This document shows, one piece after another, positions 53,002 to 64,000 of a stretch of 64,000 nt of DNA. The DNA lies in assembly GCA_030686995.1 (NCBI GenBank), contig CM060691.1:92941743-93005742 (forward strand). The letters run 5' to 3'. The notes beneath the pieces are model-generated. The model searched no databases, was not told the DNA's origin, and saw nothing but the letters and a program-made list of their open reading frames with translations. Positions within the stretch are counted from its first letter, which is position 1; every line of letters starts with the position of its first letter. A program made the translations under genes and the position numbers. The stretch is from Artemisia argyi (lineage: Eukaryota; Streptophyta; Magnoliopsida; Asterales; Asteraceae).

Positions 53002-53318
53002 TGCTTCAAAGTAAGGATCATTAGGTCCGGGAAGAATTGGTATCGGGAGATGGAGGTGCGGAGATGATGTCTACAATTAGTATTTTGATGTCAAAATAAA
53101 TCAAATATTTATGGAAAATGATAAAACTATGGCAATGTGCATATAACAATATACAAATATGTTCATGTAGCATAACATGTGTAATAAGTCCATAATCTTC
53201 TGGAGGATGGAAGGCACGAAGAGCGAAAGGCTATAAAAATGTTTTTGCTTGTGATTGTAGTTATAGTTTAGGTCTCACTTAGACCCGTTTCTCTATAACC
53301 ATGGCTCTGGTACCAATC
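53002..53318 (-). mobile_element. Second, truncated chromovirus interior after the 3' LTR (PBS and ORF start)
   Basis: These bases match 62679-63021, the primer-binding site (here 53303-53315, minus strand TGGTACCAGAGCC), leader and start of the extra ORF of the same chromovirus. There is a 26-bp deletion in the ORF, and its ATG is changed to ATC. They lie where flanking host DNA should follow a 3' LTR. The match stops abruptly at 53002. Confidence 0.85.
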
Positions 53319-54217
53319 TGTAACACCCCCAATTCATGATGCAGCGGAATTCAACTTGGGTGTTACTCGACGGCACAACAGTCATAATAATAGAAAACGA
53401 TCTCTAATCGAGTCGTAATAAAAAGAGTTGTCATTCATATTATTCAAATATATCAGAGTTTACATAGTAAGGTCCCAAAACGGTTCCATGTTTCAAAATA
53501 CATCAATATAAAGTCTTTGATGTTTTTATCGAATGACATAATAGTTTATAGCCTTCTTCCTTCGGTACGTGCCCTTCCGCTCCATTCTTGATTATCATGG
53601 ACCTGAAATACATGCTTAAGAGGTCAACACAAAGGTTGAGTGAAGTTCATAGAGTTTGTTTAACGGCTGAACACAATATGTTGGTAGTAAGAGTTAATTA
53701 GACTCATACTTATGTTAGAAAACAAAACAGTTATTATTATATACTAAGCTCATGCAACCAATACGTTAACGGGTACCAATATCAATCGGCGGTTTTGTTG
53801 CCCCGGTAAGTACTTTTCCGTCATACTTAATGTTCAAATATAGTGCATTCGTTTGAACTAATCTGCTCAAACAAATGGGATTCGTCAATCCCAATAGGCC
53901 TATTCACAATACTCGCGCTCACTAATTCTAGTGATTAAATGGTTCATGATAGGGGCCTAGGATTGGCAAGGTAGGTACTTAGTAATAATAAAACAATCAG
54001 GCAGCATACAGTTTCAAAGCATTGTGTTCGGTTTAAAAGTAGCATGTATTCCCCCCAAGGGTTTGTAAAACATTGAAGTAATGTAAAGTGGGGCTATGAA
54101 CTCACCTTAAGTAGGATAGCAAATAATGAAGGTGATGGTTGGATCGTGTAGGTTTCTACGAGCAACCTATAATAGAATGTTGCGACTTAAGATTTGTGTA
54201 AAGAATATGAAGTAGTG

Positions 54218-54294
<77 letters not shown>

Positions 54295-56851
54295 TGCATT
54301 TAGTCCATGATGTGGTATGATGTATATTGTAAGTCTTTGAAAGAAAAGATTCATGAACATGTATGTTTTTTATATCGTTTACTACCGTTCGGGCCGACAT
54401 AATTCAGAAGTCATGTTAGTAAGCGTTCGACGAGCCAGGACACTTTAATTCGTAAATCCACAACTCATCTCGACGGCTTACATAATGAACTCCTCACATG
54501 AGGCTCCCTACTATTGTAGTAGTTGATAAAATATATAGATATAAGTTTTGATCCGAAAAGTTACATGTCCGATATTTGAATAAACTTAGGAAAGTTTATT
54601 AGTACATGAAGATTGTTATTAGGGGTAGTTTCATAAGTCTTGTATGACCAATTTTCCTTGTAATATCTCATGGTTCCTTTTTAAGTGAAGTAGATCCAAA
54701 TTGCTTGTTCAAATTATCGCCAATTCCTTGTTTCATGTTTACGCCTATGTAAGTTGGTATGGTCATTTCGTCATGGCCTAGCCATGACCTTTAGTCCTTG
54801 TTCCAAGGTCATGAGACACAACCTTGGCTCTAGCCATGGTGGTGGTCTTAATTATAGGTCATAAGACCTCTTGTTCCTTTTAAAGTATAACCAATATATA
54901 GTGACTTATATATATGTAAATAGCTGTTAAGAAACTGAGAAATATCTCACTCAGAAAGCGTTTTCAAGGCTCGAGCTTCTTTAATCCTGAAGGAAAACGT
55001 GATTCCGGACAACTTTCGTGTTTTAACTTTTTCATGAAACGGACCAGAAAGGTGTCTTTTTGCGTGTTTTAGGTTCTATCACAGAAACATTTTAGGCAGT
55101 TTTGCCGGAAATCTTTGGTAACTTCAAATGGGCGTAACTTTTGACTCGTATACTCGTTTTAGGTGGTTCAAATTGCTATGGTTTCCTTGTTAAGTCCTCT
55201 ACTGTAATATGTAATAATCCAATATCAAATTTTTACCATTTTGATCAGGTCTTACCAAGAAAGTCACTAGTTTGCTTGTTTTAATAACTTATCTTAACAA
55301 TCAATTACAACATGTTTTAGTCATTTTTATACACCATGGACATTCATACAAGACATAATATAGCAAGAATAACATGTAAATGATATGAACATGATAAATT
55401 TACAAGAAGCATGTTAGGGTTTGGCTTACAACTTTTGGCTTTCTAATAAAGAAAGGAAGTAACAAGTAAGGAAATGGACTTTGATAGACTTGCTTCAACC
55501 CTTTTCACTTCATGCAATCTTTCTACCTTTGTAATCTTGAAAGATGGATGATGAAGGTTGAGGTGACTTGAGTGGATTCAAACTCAAGAGAAATCACCAA
55601 GTATATTAGGGTTTGGAAGTGTTTTGGTAACCTAAGATCACACTAGGGTTTCTATCTTGATCTAGCTCTTGAACCTTGCTTGAACTTTGAAGGAAATAAG
55701 CTAAATGTGAAGTGTTGTGGTGTGTGGTGATGGACGGCACAAGGAAGGGGGGGAGGGGGCTTTTATAGGTCCATGAGGAGGTTACTAAGTATGACTTTGT
55801 CAAAGCTTCCTAAGTACACTTCAACACATGTAAACCATCCAAGACAACATTGCCTAGGATCAAGCCACACCAAGGGTGACTCCCCCCCCCCCTAATGGTG
55901 GTTCACAAGGCTAGTGGGGATGAGTTGGCTTGGCTTGGTATTATCCTAAGATATTTGGTTAGTTTTGACTCCGGGAAATGCCAACCGTAACTGATTTGCC
56001 CTCAAAACGTGAAACCGGGTGTCGTAAAATTATGAAACTTGAAAGTATTGATAAACATGTCCATATGTCCCATAATAAAATATAAAATGGGTGGTAGGTT
56101 CCATTTGGGTAGTAAAACCCTGCTAAAACTGGAAACACGGGTCTAAAACGCGTAATACGTAAAATGTACGAATATTGCGTAAAATTGAGAAAAGTAAAAT
56201 ATTACTTTTCTAATAGGTTAAAAATGATTTAAAATGATTTATAATGTCTAGACTGGGCTCAGTCTAGTGTCGGTTGGTATTAAATGTCTTTTAGACATCA
56301 AACCGTAAGCCTAAAAATCAAGGAATGACTTATAAAATCAAGGAATGATTTTTTGGTCAATGGAGGAGGGAAAAATATGTTGACTTATTCTAATAAGTTG
56401 AAAACTCAAATCATTTTAGAAACGCGGTGCAGGTATAGGCTAGGGTAACGGCTGAGTAAAAACGCTTAAAACTGAAAATTCCAGTTTTTCACGGCCGAGG
56501 TTTATTCTGGTCATATTTTTCTCAGTCATGATTTATTCTCAAATAAATCATGAGTGTGTCAAACATTTTTCTGATGTGGGGTCACCTGACGGGGTCGAAT
56601 TTCGTTGTGCGTGGAATTTCTGAATGACGTTTTACCCTAAAACGTGTATTTCCTTAATAACTTTCACAAAAATGATCTGACGAATGTCAAACATTTAATT
56701 TGTCATGGAAATGATTTATCACTTGAGAATATGAAATAAAAATCAACTTTCTGGAAAAATTTCGGGAAAAATAAATAGTAAAAGTGAATAGTAAAATGAA
56801 TAGTAAAATTTTCCGGGAATAGTAATTAACCTGAAATTGCGAATTGTTACA
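53319..56851 (-). mobile_element. 3' LTR of the Tekay-type chromovirus, 3.53 kb
   Basis: On the minus strand it runs from TGTAACAATTCGCAATTTCA after a polypurine tract to TTGGGGGTGTTACA before a PBS, so the ends are TGTAACA/TGTTACA. The part 53319-54220 differs from the 5' LTR part in the window by only about seven substitutions in some 900 bases by eye, apart from TA-repeat length (54221-54292 against 63923-63969). This suggests a young insertion. Confidence 0.9.
54221..54292. repeat. (AT)36 microsatellite in the 3' LTR
   Basis: 72 bases of AT; the same site in the 5' LTR has 47, so the array has changed since insertion. Confidence 0.95.
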
Positions 56852-56866
56852 GTCTCCACCCCATAT
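56852..56866 (-). promoter_or_regulatory. Polypurine tract of the chromovirus
   Basis: The minus strand reads ATGGGGTGGAGAC immediately before the TGTAACA of the 3' LTR. It fixes the orientation of the element as minus. Confidence 0.8.
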
Positions 56867-56885
56867 GAGAGCTCCGTCCCGGAGA

Positions 56886-59800
56886 TCAATTAGCGTTGGG
56901 AGTAGAAGCTTCGTTGGTAAAAAGATGTGGGTATTTCTTACGTATCTGGTCCTCTCGTTCCCATGTGTATTCAGGACCACGTCGTGAGTTCCAACGAACT
57001 TTGATAATTGGAATACGGCTTTGCTTGAGTTGTTTGACCTCTCGGTCCATGATTTCTACGGGTTCCTCAATAAATTGAAGATCGTCATTGAGTTGAATTT
57101 CATCGAGTGGAATCACGAGTGATTCATCCGACAAGCATTTCTTTAGGTTAGATACATAGAAAGTGGGGTGTACACTACTGAGTTATGATGGAAGCTCAAG
57201 TCTGTACGCCACAGGGCCAACCCTGGCTAGGATTTTGAATGGTCCGATGTATCTTGGGTTTAGTTTTCCTCGTTTACCGAATCGTATCAAGCCTTTCCAA
57301 GGTGATACCTTTAGCATAACCCTATCTCCGACTTGGAATTCTAGGGGTCTGCGTCGTGTGTCGGCATAACTTTTCTGTCAATCTCTTGCGGCTTGCAGTC
57401 GACTTCTGATTTGTACAATCTTATCTGTTGTTTCTCGAATGAGTTCTGGTCCAGTGAGTTGAACTTCTCCCACTTCAGCCCAACAAGCAGGTGAACGACA
57501 CTTTCGACCATAAAGTGCTTCAAATGGAGCTGCTTGAATACTTGCATGATAGCTGTTGTTGTAGGAAAATTCGACTAATGGTAGATGAGTATCCCATCCT
57601 TTTCCAAAATCTATTATACAAGCTCGAAGCATGTCTTCAAGTGTTTGGATGGTTCGTTCACTCTGACCATCGGTCTGAGGATGATACGCTGTACTCATGT
57701 CTAGATTTGTTCCAAAGGCGTCTTGGAGTGACTGCCAGAAATTGGAAGTAAATCTACCATCTCTGTCGGATATGATGGATATTGGTGCACCATGTCTTGA
57801 GACTATTTCTTTGACGTACAGTCGGGTTAGTTGTTCCATTTTGTAAGTCTCTTTGATTGGTATAAAGTGTGCGGATTTTGTGAGACGATCAACTATGACC
57901 CAGATGGAGTCATAACCGCTTGATGTCTTTGGGAGCTTGGTAATGAAGTCTATAGTAATTCTTTCTCATTTCCAAGTAGGAATCTCTGGTTGTTGCAATG
58001 GACCGGATGGTTTTTGATGTTCGGCTTTTACTTTGGAGCAGGTAAGACATTTGCTAACGTATGTTGCAATGTCGGCTTTCATGTTCGGCCACCAATAAAG
58101 TAACTTAAGATCATGATACATCTTATCAGATCCTGGATGTATGGAGTATTTAGACTTGTGTGATTCATGCATGATCAAGTCTCGTAGGCCACCATAAAGT
58201 GGTAACCAACTTCAACCTTGGAAGCATAGAGTTCCATCTGAACGGGTTTCGAATTTCTTTTGTATCATGCCATCCAACTTTTCCTTTTGGATGTCATCTT
58301 GTTTCACCGCCTCAGCTTGAGCGTGAAGGATTTGAGTAGGAAAGTTTGAATTTATGGTTAAAACTAAGGCTCGGACTCGTAGTGGTTTAACCCGTTCCTT
58401 TCGGCTTAGGGCGTCAGCTACTACGTTTGCCTTTCCTGGGTGGTAACGAATGTCGCAGTCATAATCACTTAGTAATTCCAACCAAAGACGTTGTCTCATG
58501 TTTAGTTCTTTTTGGTTCAAAATGTGTTGTAGACTTTTATGATCGGTGTACACAGTACATCTAGTACCGTATAGATAGTGCCTCCAGATTTTTAGTGCAA
58601 AGACCACAGCTCCTAACTCTAAGTCATGAGTGGTGTAATTTTCCTCATGAACCTTGAGTTGTCTTGATGCATAAGCCATGACCTTATCGCGTTGCATCAA
58701 CACGGCACCTAACCCTTGGTGCGAAGCATCACAATAGACTACAAAATTTTCTATCCCATCTGGCAATGCTAGGATAGGAGCACTACAAAGTTTCTGTTTG
58801 AGGGTTTGGAAAGCTTTTTCTTCGTTTTCATCCCACACGTATTTCTTGTCTTTCTGAGTTAGCTTAGTCAAAGACTTTGCTATTGAGGAAAATCCTTCAA
58901 TAAACCTTCGGTAATACCCGGCTAGACCCAGAAATTGACGAATTTCTGTAGGTGTGGTAGGTGTTGGCCAATTTTTGATAGCTTCAATTTTAGCAGGATC
59001 GACATGTAAACCGGTCTTGTCAATCACATGCCCAAGGAATTGTACTGATTGAATCCAAAATTCACATTTGGAAAACTTTGCATACAATTTCTCTTCCTTG
59101 AGTAGTCCTAAAATTGTTCTTAGGTGTTCTTTGTGTTCCTCTTCGTTTTTGGAATATATGAGAATGTCGTCTATGAATACGATCACGAATTTGTCCAAAT
59201 ATGGTTTACACACCCGATTCATGAGATCCATGAATACTGCCGGTGCATTTGTTAACCCAAATGGCATCACTTGGAATTCATGGTGACCATATCGTGTCCT
59301 AAAGGCTGTTTTTGGAATGTCTTCATCCCGAACTCTAACTTGATGGTAACCAGATCGTAAGTCAATTTTTGAGTAATAGGTTGAACCTTGCAATTGATCG
59401 AATAAGTCATCAATTCTTGGTAGTGGGTATCGGTTCTTTATGGTTAATTTGTTTAGCTCACGATAGTCAATACACATTCGTAATGACCCATCTTTCTTTT
59501 TCACGAACAAAACTGGAGCTCCCCAAGGTGAGGAACTGGATCAAATAAATCCCTTGTCCGAAAGTTCTTGTAATTGATTTGATAGCTCTTGCATCTCTAA
59601 AGGTGCTAGCCGGTATGGTGCGCGGGCAACTGGCGCCGCTCCTGGTATTAAATCAATTCTGAACTCTATTTGACGATTTGGTGGTAGTCCGGGTAAATCT
59701 TCGGGAAAGACTTTAGGAAACTCACGGGCAATAGGAACATCTTCGAGACGTTTTTCATCGGATTTCTTTTCTGTTACGTGGGCTAAGAAAGCATAACATC

Positions 59801-61556
59801 CTTTCTCAATGTACTTCATGGTTTTGATACATGAGATGATGTTTATTCGAGTTCCACTTTGATCACCACGAATGATCAAAGTTTCATTGTCACATGGAAT
59901 GTGCACAACTCTTTCACCACAAATAATGTTAGCTTGATGTTTAGACAACCAATCCATGCCAATAACAACATCAAAACTTCCGAGTTCGATTGGCATAAGA
60001 TTGATGTTAAAGGGGTGGTCTAAGAGATTAAGGGTACAATTTGGGATTACGGTATTGGTATTTACTAAGTCACCGGTAGCAAGTTCAATACTATAACTAG
60101 TGGTTAAAGTGATTGATGGAATATCAAGTAAAGGCGCAATTCTAGTAGATATAAAGCTCATATCAGCACCAGAATCGAATAAGACTTTAACAGGAATATT
60201 ATTGAGTAAGAACGTACCGGTAACCACGTTCGGGTCTTGGTGTGGTTCTCCATTTCCCATGACATAGGCTCTACCACGAGCACCTCCGCCTTGGGGTCCT
60301 TGGTTTTGAGGACAGTTGTTTTTGTAGTGTCCCCTTTCACCACACCCAAAACATGTAACTATGGGTTGTGTGTTAGCCCCAGTAGCTATACCCTTGCCTC
60401 TACAATCCCTAGCAAGATGTCCGGGTTTCTGACACTTGTTGCACTTGGCCGGGCAGGGACCTTCATGATGGTAATTGCACTTGGTACATTGTGGTAGAGT
60501 ACCAACATATTTACCACCGGCTGGTGCAGCAACATAAGCCGCCGCGGCTTCCTGTCTTTTGTTATGCTGATTGTGATGGTTGTTGTTTCGGGTTTGGTTG
60601 TTGTTGTTGTTGTTGTTGTTACTCCCATGGTTACCATCCCATGGTCGCTTGTTGTTGTTGTTCTTGTTGTTGTTGTTGTTGTTGTTGTTACGGTAGTTGG
60701 AATTGTTGGGGTTATTGGTATTGCTGGCGTTGTTGGTGTTGTTGTTGGTGTTGAGGTTGTTTTGCTTTCGGGTTTCTGTCATTCGTACCACTTGGTCCAT
60801 GAGGCTGCGGGACATCCGCATAGCTTCATCAAGTTCCTTGGGATTTGCCGAAGTCACATTCCCTTGTATGCTTGATGGAAGTCCCCAGATATACCTTTCC
60901 AACAATTTTTCCTTTGTGGAAACCATTGTTGGACAAAGTATCCTCAATTCCTGGAATCGACGGTTGTAGGTTATGATATCATTACCCCTAACTGTATGAT
61001 CCCAGAATTCAACCTCCAACTTTTGCATTTCGCTGCGAGGGTAGTATTCCTTGATCATCATCTTCTTCAGGTTATCCCACGAAATCTTATAGGCATTCTC
61101 AATGCCCATGGGTTGAGCAATTGAGTTCCACCAAGACAATGCCTCATTCAACAGAGTACTCGTGGCATACTGAACTTTGTCACCCTCAGTACATTTACTG
61201 ACCAAGAATACTGACTCCGCCTTTTCAAACCGGCGGGTCAGACCTACAGCACCTTCAGTACCCTTGAATTTGATGGGTTCACATTTCAAGTAGGAAATGA
61301 ACGAGCAACCCTTTGGTACTGTAGCAACATTAGTCACCGGAGGGGTAGTTGAGTTTGGTCCTCCAAGGTTAAGACTGGCAATTCTGGCAGCTTCGGCAGC
61401 TATAGCAGCTTCCGCAGCAGTGGCGGCTTCAGCGGCTGCTGCAGCACCAGCAGCTGTGGCGGCTTCGGCAGCTGCTGCAGCTACGGCTGCTCGTTCCGTG
61501 ATAAGTGCTGCATTGACACTGTCCTTTACCAGTTTACGGATGGCAGCTTGCGTCAT
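56886..61556 (-). pseudogene. Chromovirus gag-pol polyprotein, Tekay type, one frame with five stops
   Basis: A single frame of 1557 codons has no frameshift but five internal stops, at 59541, 58212, 57966, 57378 (TGA) and 57183 (TAA). Domains in order: Ala-rich N-terminus, retrotransposon gag ([11 protein letters not shown]), Asn-rich stretch, two CCHC knuckles ([14 protein letters not shown] and [14 protein letters not shown]), protease ([12 protein letters not shown]), reverse transcriptase ([29 protein letters not shown]), RNase H ([23 protein letters not shown]), integrase with HHCC ([13 protein letters not shown]...CLTCSKVK) and DDE core ([17 protein letters not shown]), GPY-like region (NPRYIGPFKIL) and a chromodomain (IIKVRWNSRRGPEYTWERED). 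The chromodomain places it among chromoviruses. Without translation past the stops this copy cannot make pol, but it could still be mobilised in trans. Confidence 0.93.
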
Positions 61557-61838
61557 CGTTGGTGGTGTCTTTTTTTTGGCGCCATGATTCTATTGTTCAA
61601 AAGATACATTGTAATTAGAGAGTTGTGAGATGAGCACAATTTTTGATAAGAATGATAGGATAATAATGTTTGAAACTTAAAAACATAACACATGATAGTA
61701 TATAAAACAAGAGTTTTATTCATATAACGTTGATTACAAAATCGAACTTATTACAAGTTCATTCAAAACTTAATAACTGATACTTTCAGTTAGTAATTAC
61801 AACGTTGTACTAAAGATAACTAGTACTATAACACTAGT

Positions 61839-62768
61839 CTAACGTCGGTTGGGAGGTTGTTGTAGTCCGGTCGGATTATTATTTCCGCGTGTTGCTAACA
61901 CGTCTACACTTTCATTTGGACGGTATTCTTTGACATCCTTTTGGTATAGCCTTTGTTGTATGGCACTCATTTGAGTTTGCATACCACACAAATCATTCTT
62001 AAGTTGATACCTATCAAAGTTTGCAACATCTAACTGGATTTCTGCGGTATTTAGGCGGTTAAGTAGTTTGTGAATTTGTACCGCATCCTGTTCTTGGGCC
62101 CTCTCAACCAAAGTGAGCCTATCCTTGACGTTATCCAAGCCAGTCAAAGGATTTAAGACTACTTCCCCAACATGAGTCGAGTCACTCTTCACGTAGCTCA
62201 TGTCAAGCTTAAACCAATATAGGTCGTCTCGAGCATTCATGGCATCCATTCTGGCAGAATTTACCTTGGATATATAGTCGTGCATTTGACTTGCCATACT
62301 TTGAACTTTGAGTTGGGTCAGGTTGAGGGCTTGTTTCAAAGAGTAGATTTCGTATTGAGCTAAGTTCACGAACATATGTGTAGATGTAGATGTTCCACCG
62401 GTTTGGTAAGTAGATTTCGGAACTTGAGCTGGAGTGGTACGGTTAGATTCGGATGAAATTGGTGAAACAGGAGGTGGAGATGTTAATGGTGATAGATGTG
62501 GCACCACTATTTGTTCCTTCGCTTCCTCAATGTCATCGATGCCTTCGATGTCAACATCCATTTCAGGATCCTCTTCGTAATCATCGATGTTTATGTCCAT
62601 ATCCATTTCAGGATCTTCGTCCGAATCTATTTCATTGTCTAGATCCTCATAAGGTTCTTCCTCATCGTCGTAGTCAATTGCTTCAAAGTAAGGATCATTA
62701 GGTCCGGGAAGAATTGGTAAATACTCAGGCATAGCAGGAAGATGATCGGGAGATGGAGGTGCGGACAT
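61839..62768 (-). CDS. Extra ORF upstream of gag in the chromovirus, 309 aa
   Basis: The frame is open from MSAPPSPDHLPAMPEYLPIL to QPPNRR, with no internal stop, between the PBS (63006) and the gag ATG (61556). Residues about 30-85 are very acidic with repeats of DPEMD(M/V)DI. Residues about 100-130 are Pro/Ser-rich. Residues about 145-290 have coiled-coil character (LTQLKVQSMASQMHDYISKV; LVERAQEQDAVQIHKLLNRL). I know no enzyme or nucleic-acid motif in it. It shares frame with gag but is separated by a TAG and about 280 bases. The start was set at the ATG giving MSAPP; the open frame further upstream is leader. A structural or regulatory role is possible but not shown. Confidence 0.7.
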   Translation of the reverse strand: MSAPPSPDHLPAMPEYLPILPGPNDPYFEAIDYDDEEEPYEDLDNEIDSDEDPEMDMDINIDDYEEDPEMDVDIEGIDDIEEAKEQIVVPHLSPLTSPPPVSPISSESNRTTPAQVPKSTYQTGGTSTSTHMFVNLAQYEIYSLKQALNLTQLKVQSMASQMHDYISKVNSARMDAMNARDDLYWFKLDMSYVKSDSTHVGEVVLNPLTGLDNVKDRLTLVERAQEQDAVQIHKLLNRLNTAEIQLDVANFDRYQLKNDLCGMQTQMSAIQQRLYQKDVKEYRPNESVDVLATRGNNNPTGLQQPPNRR

Positions 62769-63005
62769 GATGTCTACAATTAGTATTTCGATGTCAAAAT
62801 AAATCAAATATTTATGGAAAATGATAAAACTATGGCAATGTGCATATAACAATATACAAATATGTTCATGTAGCATAACATGTGTAATAAGTCCATAATC
62901 TTCTGGAGGATGGAAGGCACGAAGAGCGGAAGGCTATAAAAATGTTTTTGCTTGTGATTGTAGTTATAGTTTAGGTCTCACTTAGACCCGTTTCTCTATA
63001 ACCAT

Positions 63006-63018
63006 GGCTCTGGTACCA
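63006..63018 (-). promoter_or_regulatory. Primer-binding site, initiator Met-tRNA type
   Basis: The minus strand reads TGGTACCAGAGCC, one base from the plant consensus TGGTATCAGAGC. It starts three bases after the end of the 5' LTR (63022). A second copy is at 53303-53315. Confidence 0.85.
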
Positions 63019-63021
63019 ATC

Positions 63022-63920
63022 TGTAACACCCCCAATTCATGATGCAGCGGAATTCAACTTGGGTGTTACTCGACGGCACAACAGTCATAATAATAGAAAA
63101 CGATCTCTAACCGAGTCGTAATAAAAAGAGTTGTCATTCATATTATTCAAATATATCAGAGTTTACATAGTAAGGTCCCAAAACGGTTCCATGTTTCAAA
63201 ATACATCAATATAAAGTCTTTGATGTTTTTATCGAATGACATAATAGTTTATAGCCTTCTTCCTTCGGTACGTGCCCTTCCGCTCCATTCTTGATTATCA
63301 TGGACCTGAAATACATGCTTAAGAGGTCAACACAAAGGTTGAGTGAAGTTCATAGAGTTTGTTTAACGGTTGAACACAATATGTTGGTAGTAAGAGTTAA
63401 TTAGACTCATACTTATGTTAGAAAACAAAACAGTTATTATTATATACTAAGCTCATGCAACCAATACGTTAACGGGTACCAATATCAATCGGCGGTTTTG
63501 TTGCCCCGGTAAGTACTTTGCCGTCATACTTAATGTTCAAATATAGTGCATTCGTTTGAACTAATTTGCTCAAACAAACGGGATTCGTCAATCCCAATAG
63601 GCCTATTCACAATACTCGCGCTCACTAATTCTAGTGATTAAATGGTTCATGATAGGGGCCTAGGATTGGCAAGGTAGGTACTTAGTAATAATAAAACAAT
63701 CAGGCAGCATACAGTTTCAAAGCAATGTGTTCGGTTTAAAAGTAGCATGTATTCCCCCCAAGGGTTTGTAAAACATTGAAGTAATGTAAAGTGGGGCTAT
63801 GAACTCACCTTAAGTAGGATAGCAAATAATGAAGGTGATGGTTGGATCGTGTAGGTTTCTACGAGCAACCTATAATAGAATGTTGCGACTTAGGATTTGT
63901 GTAAAGAATATGAAGTAGTG

Positions 63921-63971
<51 letters not shown>

Positions 63972-64000
63972 TGCATTTAGTCCATGATGTGGTATGATGT
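63022..64000 (-). mobile_element. 5' LTR of the chromovirus (3' portion; continues past the window)
   Basis: Collinear with 53319-54300 of the other LTR at a constant offset of 9703 up to the TA array (63923-63969). It ends TGTTACA before the PBS. The LTR start, the target duplication and any further tandem unit lie beyond 64000. Confidence 0.92.

Noticed and set aside
60491..60969. Cys- and Val-rich plus-strand frames
   Set aside because: They are antisense shadows of the Asn-rich gag linker (AAC/AAT repeats) of the chromovirus.
61297..61587. Ala-rich plus-strand frame
   Set aside because: Antisense shadow of the Ala-rich gag N-terminus.

Overview
This is nuclear DNA from a flowering plant, most likely an Asteraceae (daisy family) genome and perhaps the Anthemideae tribe. 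The signs are spliced genes with GT-AG introns, AT-rich spacers, long TA microsatellites and dense nested transposons. The lineage is inferred from two retrotransposon proteins I recall as common in Tanacetum-type genomes: a protein with repeated CEYCGGPH-type knuckles (2193-4891) and a Tekay-type chromovirus gag-pol (56886-61556).

Only three loci look like intact host genes, all on the minus strand between 13.8 and 23.9 kb: a two-exon WEB-family coiled-coil protein (221 aa), a three-exon cytosolic pyruvate kinase (525 aa), and a three-exon TP-motif-rich protein of unknown function (300 aa) whose upstream region carries an MSA-type G2/M promoter element. A fourth locus (34023-34781) shows four phase-compatible exons of a gene I do not recognise; its 3' continuation is lost or was not found.

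The rest is mobile DNA and its debris. 0-12 kb: 3' part of an Athila/Tat-like Ty3 element with polypurine tract and a LTR of about 4 kb, then two stacked copia LTRs. 12-13.7 kb: a CACTA element inside a dead gag zinc-knuckle fragment, and a Mutator-type MITE. 19.5-21 kb: a SINE split by a LINE and a hAT element. 24-28 kb: a Helitron-like piece, a PIF/Harbinger element with a decayed Myb-like ORF1 and a nested SINE, and a hAT element. 28-30 kb: a TTTTCGTCCG-type minisatellite, a TTACTCGGAAA cluster and a second Mutator-type MITE. 30.4-33.3 kb: a solo chromovirus LTR with perfect 5-bp target duplication inside a smaller LTR. 35-36.3 kb: a Harbinger-like element built from inverted minisatellite arms. 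36.5-46.3 kb: a region flanked or interrupted by a 141-bp perfect direct repeat, carrying fragments of several host genes (DEAD-box helicase, imidazoleglycerol-phosphate dehydratase, 3-ketoacyl-CoA thiolase, and one unidentified), in the style of Helitron capture. 47.5-51.8 kb: a second copy of the 4-kb LTR. 52.6 kb: a Stowaway MITE. 53-64 kb: a young chromovirus on the minus strand with an extra ORF upstream of gag; its 3' LTR is followed by a second copy of the PBS and start of that extra ORF, a tandem arrangement.

No CRISPR array, bacterial operon or confident tRNA/rRNA gene is present. Coordinates of LTR ends without target duplications are approximate.
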